Origin: UBA7672 sp047601145
GTDB taxonomy: Bacteria; Pseudomonadota; Alphaproteobacteria; Caulobacterales; Hyphomonadaceae
Length of the DNA stretch: 64,000 nt
Direction: 5' to 3'
Assembly: GCA_047601145.1 (NCBI GenBank)
Contig: JASGJW010000003.1
Coordinates: 124,001 to 188,000 of the forward strand
Both the position numbers and the translations under genes were made by a program. Under the pieces are notes generated by a model, which was given only the letters and a program-made list of their open reading frames with translations, made no database searches and was not told the DNA's origin. Of the stretch, positions 8,401 through 16,100 are shown one piece after another; positions within the stretch are counted from its first letter, which is position 1; each line of letters starts with the position of its first letter.

Positions 8401-11312
8401 GCGCGAATGTACTGACCAACATGCTTGGCCAGGACATCGATGACTTGCGCAACAAGTTCGCCGCCTATCGTGAAGCCCGCCGTGACGCCGGTCATGAAGG
8501 GCCAGGCGCGATCACCGTCATGCTCCACACCTTCGTTTGCGAAGACACGGAAAAGGCGCGCGAGCTAGCTCGGGAGCCGTTCTGCAACTACCTGCGTTCC
8601 TCCTTCGATCTTGTGAAGGTCGCGCCCCAGATGTTCCCTGCCTTCCGCCAACCCTCGCTGGATGCCGGCGAGGCAAAGAACTTCGATGCCACGAAGTTCA
8701 ACGACGACGACATGGCGGCGCTCATGGAGCACGCCTTCGACCGCTATTTCGAGACCGCCGGCTTGTTCGGCTCGCCAAAGAAGGCGCTGGCGATGATCGA
8801 CCGGCTCAAGTCGATCGGAGCCACAGAAGTGGCCTGCCTCATCGATTTCGGCATTGATACGGACCTGGTGATTGAGAGCCTTCCATATCTCGACCAGCTG
8901 CGCCGGATGTCGAACACGACCGACGAGGAAGCCGACCCGGGCGACTACTCGATCGCCGCCCGGATGCGCGATTGCAGTGTGACGCACCTCCAGTGCACGC
9001 CTTCGTTCGCGCGCATGATCGCGAGCGACGCGGAAGGTCTTGCGGCGATGTCTCGTCTTGAGCGCCTGATTCTGGGTGGCGAAGCACTGCCGACTGATCT
9101 CGCCGAACTCCTCACGCCCGTGGTCAAGGGCGAAATCCACAACATGTACGGACCGACGGAGACGACGATCTGGTCAACGACGTCGCGCGTCGTCCCCGGA
9201 GAACAGATCACCATCGGCCGGCCCATTGCCAATACGATCATCCGTATCCTCGACGCCAACGGCCAGATTGCGCCCGTGGGCGCGCCTGGTGAGCTGTGTA
9301 TCGGCGGAGCAGGGGTAGCCGCTGGCTATCTCGGCAGGCCGGATCTTACTGCGGAGCGCTTCGTCCCTGATTCGCATGGCGCCGGCCTGATTTACCGCAC
9401 CGGCGATCTTGCCCGGTACTCGGCCAATGGCGACATCGAATTCCTGGGTCGCCTCGATCATCAAGTGAAGCTGAACGGCTATCGCATCGAACTCGGCGAA
9501 ATCGAGACCGTTCTCGGCCGCCATGAGTTTGTCGGACAGGCAGTCGTCACCGCGCGCGCCGATGATGGTGTGCAGAAGCTCGTGGCCTACATCACGCCGC
9601 CGAAGCAGGCTGCGGACGCAAACGGCGCGGAACAGGTGGCTCGTTGGCAAGGTCTGTGGGACGGCGCCTATCGCGAGGCTGCGAGCGTCCCGGAGCCACG
9701 TTTCAACACGGCTGGCTGGAGCGACAGCGCCACCGGCGCGCCGATTCCGGCCGAGCAGATGCGTGAATGGCTCGATGGCGTGGAGCAGAGTGTGCTTGCG
9801 CTTTCGCCTAAGCGCGTGCTGGAGATCGGATGCGGGACCGGCATGGTGCTGTATCGCCTCCTGTCGCATGTCGAACATTACACCGGCGTGGACCTCTCCT
9901 CGCACGCGCTTGACGTCATCCTCGCGGAACTTTCGCCGTCGGAGCGCGAACGGGTGGAGCTGAAGCAGCAGCCTGCGCACGCGCTCGATGGGATTCCGAA
10001 CAAGTCCTGCGACACTGTCATTATCAACTCAGTCGCCCAGTATTTTCCGGACGCTGCCTACCTTGAGAAGGTGCTCCGCCGGGTGATCGACACAGTTTGC
10101 GACGGCGGCGCGATCTTTGTCGGCGATGTTCGCAGCCGCGATCATCTTGAAGCATTCCACACCTGGGTTGCGCTTCAGCAGGTTCCCGCGAATGCGAGCA
10201 AGGCAGATATTACTGCTCGGATCGACCGGCGCATCGCTCAGGAAGGCGAGTTGGTCGTCAGTGAGGCGTTCTTCCATGCGCTTGCGCGTGAGATTCCAAG
10301 GTTGGGCCGTGTTGAGGCCAGACTGAAGCCTGGGCAGGCCGGCAACGAGATGAGCGCGTTCCGCTATGATGTTGTCATCCATGTCGGCGATGCCGCCCCG
10401 ACTGCAAGCGTTGCTCCGGTTGTCGCCAGTTATCCGGAGCTGTGGACAAAACTCGAGCAGGGTGCGGATGCTGTGCTGGTGAAGGACGTCAGCAACGCCC
10501 GTGTTGCAGGATTGTATGCGGCGCGCGCCGCGCTGGCTGGTGCGGACGCGATTGAGGCGTCATTCCTGCGTGCTGTCGCTGCTTCGAAGCCGCAAGACGC
10601 CGTGGAGCCCATGGATCTAGCCAGGCTTCACTCTGACTACAGCGTGGAGGTCATCCCAGCACGCTCAGGCGATCCTGCGCGTTTCGACGCAGTGTTCCGC
10701 AACCGGAGGCTCGATCCCTCGACGGCTATCGACTGCGGGGCGCCGGGGCACGACAAACCCGCGGGGCATTACGTTCGAAGCCCCGGACTTGCTGCAGTCA
10801 AAGGCGTCGCTTCCGCCGATGAGCTGCGGGCGCACCTGCGCGAACTGCTGCCGGAATACATGATCCCATCGGCCTTCGTTGTCCTGGACGAGCTTCCGCT
10901 CACGCCCAACGGTAAGATCGATCGAAAGGCGCTACCGCGTCCTGTGCAAGCGGCCACTGCGCCAGTTACGACTGCCTACGTCGCACCGTCCAATGCGATC
11001 GAAGAGACGATCGCCGGTGTCTGGAAAGCACTGCTCGGCCTCGAACGGGTCGGCTTGCGAGATAACATTTTCGACCTGGGCGCCAATTCGCTGCTCACGG
11101 TTCAGGCGAACCAGCGGTTGTCTGGTTTGCTGGATCGGAAGATCGCTCTTGTCAGCATGTTCCGCTATCCGACCGTGGAAGCTCTTGCAGCTCATTTGGC
11201 GGAAGGACTTGCGCCGGCAGAGCCGATTACCAGGCGCGCGCAGGAGCGCGACAGCCGCAAGAAAGATGCAGCAGAGCGTCGCCGTGAACTTCGGGCCGGC
11301 AGCAAGGCTTGA
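5466..11312 (+). CDS. NRPS: formyltransferase - degenerate C - A interrupted by LLM monooxygenase and methyltransferase - T
   Basis: A 1948-residue single-module synthetase. Residues 1-310 form a formyl-THF-type formyltransferase with Asn95-Tyr-His97 and Asp136, matching the catalytic Asn/His/Asp triad of the family. Residues about 320-555 resemble the C-terminal half of a condensation domain and lack HHxxxDG. The adenylation domain starts near 561, with the A3 motif at 707 and FDIS at about 751. A luciferase-like monooxygenase of the MupA/Atu3671 type is inserted at about 792-1149. A5 (MYGPTETT, about 1227), A7 and A8 (GYRIELGE, about 1338) follow. A methyltransferase (VLEIGCGTG at 1451) sits before A9, and A10 has Lys1817. 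The carrier serine is Ser1875. Hand-read pocket residues D-I-L-S-I-G-M-I-W-K resemble the glycine code. The F domain and missing HHxxxDG mark it as an initiation module. Confidence 0.93.
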   Translation: MTGISLSKAAFIGSGALLVACAETWLAKGNAIRGVVTSCPIAMAWCERSSIPHIRPDQDQATWLGREAFDYLFSIVNHAITPAAVLKLPKVRAINYHDSPLPKYSGFNATSWAILNGETTHAITWHAMTADVDGGDILLQQSIDILDDDTAFSLGVKCAEAARGSFERLADMLMAEAGGAVLDVRAQGLREGFHVRSDRPGIGVIDFTQTVAQIRNFVRALNFGADDNWMCRPKLALQGGLVLAEAAEHAAKPSAAPGTVVAVDSKGIEIAAIDGVVRFAALTTLDGDAVDPLRVAQVGQILSVPADLAAASAADAVLTKQERFWVERLATMRPPAVPGLKLHPSVSDPALEVRKLPDALATGPIDRRAALIASLLAYVARTGEDEGFDLAITKAVPAGLGETYSGVTPFRVDVDRTGSFDALCGLVAAEIIVQGKRGSYARDVVTRYEVLRSRKEKPALTVGLQFRELTGLTPQAALAGKMALSLVIPAEGGSFAWAYDRRAMDDASLRMLADRFDVLVANGLREGATPVSKLEILPAAERKLLLETWQDTAVANVADRCVHELFESQVAKTPDAVAVRFRNASLTYRQLDERATAVADALRMRGVGPDVLVAVCMERSLDLAVGLMGVLKAGGAYVPLDPAYPRERLAMMLEDSAAKVLLCQRRLASELPSGAAGLLCIEDLSERAQEPAVQSAASPNNLAYVIFTSGSTGRPKGVMVRHRNVSNFFTGMDARIGTKPGVWLAVTSVSFDISVLELFWTLTRGFEVVIQSESDRASIAREPSASAFKQPMDFSLFYFAAGQGSSGPGGAYRLLLEGAKFADTHDFSAVWTPERHFHEFGGPYPNPAVTTAALATITSRIALRAGSLVLPLHNPLRVAEDWSVIDQLSGGRVGLSFASGWHADDFAFMPQNYERRREVMLESIETVTKLWRGEKVEAVNGQGKTISVRVLPRPVQAKPPMWIASAGSVDTFKLAGRIGANVLTNMLGQDIDDLRNKFAAYREARRDAGHEGPGAITVMLHTFVCEDTEKARELAREPFCNYLRSSFDLVKVAPQMFPAFRQPSLDAGEAKNFDATKFNDDDMAALMEHAFDRYFETAGLFGSPKKALAMIDRLKSIGATEVACLIDFGIDTDLVIESLPYLDQLRRMSNTTDEEADPGDYSIAARMRDCSVTHLQCTPSFARMIASDAEGLAAMSRLERLILGGEALPTDLAELLTPVVKGEIHNMYGPTETTIWSTTSRVVPGEQITIGRPIANTIIRILDANGQIAPVGAPGELCIGGAGVAAGYLGRPDLTAERFVPDSHGAGLIYRTGDLARYSANGDIEFLGRLDHQVKLNGYRIELGEIETVLGRHEFVGQAVVTARADDGVQKLVAYITPPKQAADANGAEQVARWQGLWDGAYREAASVPEPRFNTAGWSDSATGAPIPAEQMREWLDGVEQSVLALSPKRVLEIGCGTGMVLYRLLSHVEHYTGVDLSSHALDVILAELSPSERERVELKQQPAHALDGIPNKSCDTVIINSVAQYFPDAAYLEKVLRRVIDTVCDGGAIFVGDVRSRDHLEAFHTWVALQQVPANASKADITARIDRRIAQEGELVVSEAFFHALAREIPRLGRVEARLKPGQAGNEMSAFRYDVVIHVGDAAPTASVAPVVASYPELWTKLEQGADAVLVKDVSNARVAGLYAARAALAGADAIEASFLRAVAASKPQDAVEPMDLARLHSDYSVEVIPARSGDPARFDAVFRNRRLDPSTAIDCGAPGHDKPAGHYVRSPGLAAVKGVASADELRAHLRELLPEYMIPSAFVVLDELPLTPNGKIDRKALPRPVQAATAPVTTAYVAPSNAIEETIAGVWKALLGLERVGLRDNIFDLGANSLLTVQANQRLSGLLDRKIALVSMFRYPTVEALAAHLAEGLAPAEPITRRAQERDSRKKDAAERRRELRAGSKA

Positions 11313-11318
11313 GGGCGC

Positions 11319-12821
11319 TTAGGCGGGCTTCGTCCGGCGGTTTATCAATAGGCGGACGCAGTCCATGAACCAGCTGCGATGGAAGGCGATCAGCCATCCA
11401 AAATAGGATGCGGCGCCGGCAACCACGCAAGTGCTGAGTCGCAATGGCGCGTTGAAGTCTTTCATCCCGTAACTAACGGTCAATGTCACGGCTGACATCG
11501 CGGCTGTTGCGAGGACGGGAGGGAAGAGGCCTGAATAGTAGGCGAGGTTCGTCTGTTGAAGGCGGCGGTTGAGAATGACGTTGCCGACTATTCCCACGAC
11601 AGCAGCCGGAGCGGACATGAGCAGGATTACCTGGGTCGGCGTTGCTCCCGTCGATGCAAAGAGCACCAGCAGCGATAGGGCGACAAGGGCGATCGTATAG
11701 CTCAACGACAGCTTGTTGAGACCCATCGAGTTCAAGGCGACATTATTGAACCAGAGAATGGGGATGAGCAGGTACGTGATCGCGGAAGCCTGGAGGATCG
11801 GCCCAACGCCGCTGTATTGTTCGGGCAGCAACAGGGCAGCTACATCGTGCGCTGTGATGGCCAGGCCCGCAAAAATGGGTAGAGCAACGACCGTCGCAGT
11901 CCTCACGATGCTGTTGTAGACTTCGCGTTCACCGTCGACATCGCCCCTGACCTTCGACATCAACGGGAACCACAGGTCGATAAGCGGAGAAATCACTGGG
12001 GCCTGAACCGCTTCGGCGATGCGATTGTTTGCCCGCAGGAGGCCAACGGTCGCAACGTCGTATCGCAGCCCAAATACCAGTGACGTCAATCGACCGATGG
12101 TGATGACAAGCGTTTTGACAAGCCAAAGGGAAAAAAAGCGCTTCATGAAATCCACGGCGGAAGCCCAATGCAGTGAAATGCCCGGCGCCCAGCGCGTGAA
12201 TTTGTAAAGCAGCGCGATCTGAACGAGCTGTCCGAAAACGCGTTGCGCTGGAATCGCCCAGAGAAACCACGGAGAGAAGGCGAGAGCGATGCCAACCGCC
12301 CCGCCAGCCAGGGTCGCCACGATTGTTCGTTCCGTCATCTGACGGTATTTCAGGTCGCGCAGCATCAGGGCGTCCATGACCGCCATCCACGGAACCGGGA
12401 CGAGCATCAGGCCGAACAGCGCCATGAAGGTTCCGACGAGAGGCTCGTTGTAAATGGACCCGACAAATGGTGCGAGGACAGCGAGCGCGACGATCGTAAG
12501 CGCAACAAGCGCAAGAAAGGCCGTGAATGCAGTGTTCAGTGAATTGGTGTCGAACCGTCCGGCCTGAATGATCGCGTCCTTGGCGGCATAGCGTCCTTCC
12601 ATGGCGACAAAGTCAGCCACGACGGTGGCGAGCGCGACAACGCCAAAGATGTGGACGGGAAGTTGCGCGGCGATGACCAGGAAGATCGCCGTAGCTGCTG
12701 TATGGCTGAATATGACGTTGAGTGAGCTCCACAGGACGGCTCGCTGCATCATCGCGGATACGCGGGAGCGAGCCGTAGGCGAGGGGCCGGGAGCAACGCC
12801 GGCAGGATCTGGTTGATTCAT
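11319..12821 (-). CDS. Wzx/MOP-type polysaccharide flippase-like exporter
   Basis: A 500-residue integral membrane protein with about 12-14 hydrophobic helices, resembling lipopolysaccharide or oligosaccharide flippases (polysaccharide biosynthesis protein family). I chose the ATG at 12821 (MNQPDPAG) because the first helix then begins after about 25 cytoplasmic residues; an upstream start at 12878 adds only unlikely sequence. It lies between the NRPS and PKS genes on the opposite strand, tail to tail with the NRPS (6 bases apart) and head to head with the PKS across 342 bases. No glycosyltransferases are nearby, so moving the NRPS-PKS product or a conjugate across the membrane is a plausible role. 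That role is inferred from position only. Confidence 0.85.
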   Translation of the reverse strand: MNQPDPAGVAPGPSPTARSRVSAMMQRAVLWSSLNVIFSHTAATAIFLVIAAQLPVHIFGVVALATVVADFVAMEGRYAAKDAIIQAGRFDTNSLNTAFTAFLALVALTIVALAVLAPFVGSIYNEPLVGTFMALFGLMLVPVPWMAVMDALMLRDLKYRQMTERTIVATLAGGAVGIALAFSPWFLWAIPAQRVFGQLVQIALLYKFTRWAPGISLHWASAVDFMKRFFSLWLVKTLVITIGRLTSLVFGLRYDVATVGLLRANNRIAEAVQAPVISPLIDLWFPLMSKVRGDVDGEREVYNSIVRTATVVALPIFAGLAITAHDVAALLLPEQYSGVGPILQASAITYLLIPILWFNNVALNSMGLNKLSLSYTIALVALSLLVLFASTGATPTQVILLMSAPAAVVGIVGNVILNRRLQQTNLAYYSGLFPPVLATAAMSAVTLTVSYGMKDFNAPLRLSTCVVAGAASYFGWLIAFHRSWFMDCVRLLINRRTKPA

Positions 12822-13163
12822 CGCGGACCCCGTTGTGCGCCAGCTAACCAACTGCAGCCTAGAGGCCTCGTGTTCCAAATTGGTTGTTTCCGCAGAATTC
12901 CCGTGTGCCGCGAACTCGGCCTGTGGGCCAACATCAGGCCGAGAGCATTCTGGCGGGGTGTCCGGATGGTTAGCGAGGGCGTAATCCTGACTTCAGGGCA
13001 GTCGCAGGAACGCTGCGATATGCCCGCAATTCTCGCGCCCAGCCGCTAATGCAGCAGACTGTTGGCGGGTAATGTGTTAACAGCTAACAGTCTGCCGCCG
13101 CATGCTTCAAGGAGCGATTAGCCTGCGGCCGGCTGGCACGCTTTTGGAAGGTTTTGCGGTTCC
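12822..13163. other. Divergent control region between flippase and PKS genes
   Basis: The 342 bases between two divergently transcribed genes should hold both promoters. The plus-strand frame at 12813-13049 lacks any family features, and I do not call it. The clear structure is the 13-base inverted repeat at 13054-13095. I see no convincing -35/-10 pair by eye. Confidence 0.55.
13054..13095. promoter_or_regulatory. 13-base inverted repeat upstream of the PKS gene, candidate operator
   Basis: GCAGACTGTTGGC at 13054-13066 is matched by GCTAACAGTCTGC at 13083-13095, with 12 of 13 positions complementary and the outer ten perfect. The spacer is 16 bases. It ends 68 bases before the PKS start codon. 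There is no T-tract, which favours a protein-binding dyad or a leader hairpin over a terminator. No regulator gene is present in the biosynthetic locus, so the binding protein is unknown. The same repeat is not visible upstream of the NRPS gene. Confidence 0.45.
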
Positions 13164-16100
13164 ATGACCGAACACGCACCCAAAGCGCCCCTAGCGGTAG
13201 ATGTCGCCATTATTGGGATGGCCGCCAGATTCCCTGGTGCCGACGGCGTCGACCAGTTCTGGGCGAATATCCGTGATGGCGTTGAATCCATCCGGCGTTT
13301 GACGGACGAGCAGCTGCAGGCTGCCGGCGTCGACGCTGCGGCCATCAACGATCCCGACTACGTCAAGGCGTGCCCGGTTCTGGACGATGTCGACAAGTTC
13401 GACGCGGCGTTTTTCGGCCTCAGCGCACGTGATGCGTCCGTGATGGACCCAGCTCACCGCATCTTCCTCGAAGTCGCTTGGACGGCATTCGAGGACGCCG
13501 GCTACACCGCGCTGCCCGAAGAGGGCGCTGTCGGCGTTTTCGCGGCCGCCGGCGCACCTCTCTACATGATGGAGAACCTGCGCACCAATCCGGATCTGAT
13601 GCGGTCGATGGGCGAGTTCTTGGTCCGCCATACCGGTAACGACATGAACTTCCTCGCCACGCGCGTCTCCTACGAGATGGACCTGCGTGGACCGAGCATG
13701 AATGTGCAGACGGCGTGCTCATCGTCGCTCGTTGCGGTTCACCTGGCTTGCCAGAGCCTCGCACGCGGGGAATGCACGTTGGCGCTCGCCGGCGGTTCGA
13801 CAGTGCTGGTCCCGCAAGGGCAGGGCTATCATTTCAAGGAAGGGGAGATCCTCTCCCCGGATGGTCACTGCCGCCCGTTCGACGCCAAGAGCGCCGGTAC
13901 GGTCTTCGGCAGCGGAGCCGGCGCCATCATCCTGAAGCGCCTGAGCGACGCGCTCGATGACGGCGACACCATCCATGCCGTTGTTCGTGGCTCTGCCATC
14001 AACAATGACGGCGCCGTCAAGGTCAGCTATCTCGCGCCTGGCGTCGAAGGACAGGCAGCCGTCATCGCGTCTGCACTGCAGTCCGCCGGCGTGGATGCGG
14101 ATAGCATCAGCTACGTGGAAACCCACGGCACTGGCACGCTGGTCGGCGATCCGATCGAGGTCGAGGCGCTCAACGAGGCTTTTCGCTCGCGCACGAGCCG
14201 TCGCGGCTTCTGCGGCATCGGTTCGGTAAAATCCAACATTGGTCACCTTGGCGAGGCGGCGGGCGCAGCATCGCTCATCAAGGCTGTCATGGCTCTCAAG
14301 CATCGTCAGCTACCGCCGAGCCTCGGCTTCGAGACGCCGAACCCCGCGATCGATTTCGCCAACAGCCCGTTCTATGTAAATGCACTCCTCCGTCCGTGGA
14401 CCAATGAAGGCGTACGTCGCTGCGGTGTGACCGCTCTGGGCGCGGGCGGCACGAACTGCCACATCATTCTGGAGGAGGCGCCCGCCGCCCTCGTGGGGGA
14501 GGGCGGACGCTCGCAGCAACTACTGACCCTTTCCGCCCGCACGCGCTCAGCGCTCGACGCCGCGAGCATCAATCTGGCGGACACGCTCGCGGCAAACGCC
14601 GCCATCGATCTCGCTGATGTCGCTTACACGCTGGCTGTTGGCCGACGCGGCATGCAGCACCGCCGCGTTATTGCCGCCGGAACGGCGAGCGAAGCAGCGA
14701 AGCTCCTGCGGGGTGAAGAGCCCAAGCGCGTTGTGTCCGGCGTTTCCGGCGAACAGCGTCCGAAGACTGTCTTCATGTTCCCTGGCGGCGGGGCGCAATA
14801 TGCCGGCATGGGCCGCGAGCTCTACGAACAGGAAGATGTCTATCGCGACGCCGTCGACTCGTGCCTCGACATCATCAATCCCGCGCTCGGTCTCGATCTG
14901 CGTTCGCTGATGTATCCGGACGCGGCGAACGTGGTCTCTGCAACACGAACGCTGGAGCGTCCGTCGCTGACGCTGCCGTCACTGTTCGCGACCGAGTACG
15001 CGCTCGGGCGCCTGTTCCAATCATGGGGCGCAACACCGCAGGCGCTGATTGGTCACAGCGTCGGCGAATACGCCGCCGCGTGCCTGGCTGGCGTGGTCAG
15101 CCTCGAGGATGCTCTCAAGCTCGTCACGATGCGCGGCCGGCTGTTCGAGGTCGTGCAGCGCGGAGGCATGCTGAGCGTGCAGCTGTCCGAGCAGGAGCTG
15201 CGGACCCTGATGCCACGCTCGCTCGACGTCGCCGCCGCCAACGCGCCGGATCTCTCGGTTGCTTCAGGCCCCGTCGAGGCGCTGAAGGAACTGGAAGCCC
15301 TGCTTAAGGCACGAGGCGTCGAATCGACGCCCGTGCATATCGACGTCGCGGCCCACTCGGCCATGCTCGACCCGGTGCTGGAGGACTTCCGCAAGCTCTG
15401 CCGCACAATCACCTTCCAGCGCCCGCAGACGCCCTTCATCTCGAACGTCACGGGCAAGTGGATCACGGACGAACAGGCGACGTCTCCCGATTACTGGGTC
15501 ACACATCTGCGCTCGACCGTACGCTTTGCTGATGGCCTCGCCACCCTTCGCGAACTTGGCGAGGTCGTATTGCTCGAGATAGGCCCTGGCCGGACGCTCA
15601 GCATGTTGGCTCGCGCCCAGTCGCAGCCCTTCCAGAACGCGTTCAGTTCCTTGCGTCACCCGCAGGAAACCGCCAGCGACCTCGGTTTCGCACTGACCAG
15701 CCTCGGCCGCCTGTGGACGGTCGGCGCCGACATCGACTGGTCTGCCTTCTACGATGGCCAGCTTCGCAATCGCATCCCTTTGCCGACCTATCCGTTCGAG
15801 CGGCAGTCCTACTGGGTCGAGCCCGGCAAGGCCGTCGCCACGCCAGCCCTGGCCAATGCCGGCCGCCACGCGGATGTTGCCGACTGGTTCCACGTTGTCG
15901 GATACAACGAGGCCCCGCTCGTCGCGCACCCACACGCTGCGCGTCAGCGGATCTGGTTGGTGGTCGCCGAGCACGGCGCCGACGCTCGGCGTCTTGCTGG
16001 CGCACTGAGCCCGGATCGCGTTGTCCTTGCTACGCCGGGCAAGGCTTTCGGTGAACAGATCGACGGAACGTTGCGTGTCAACTTCGGAAACCCCGATGAT

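Noticed and set aside
12813..13049. 78-codon frame between flippase and PKS
   Set aside because: It lacks a ribosome site and any recognisable feature, and lies in the divergent control region.
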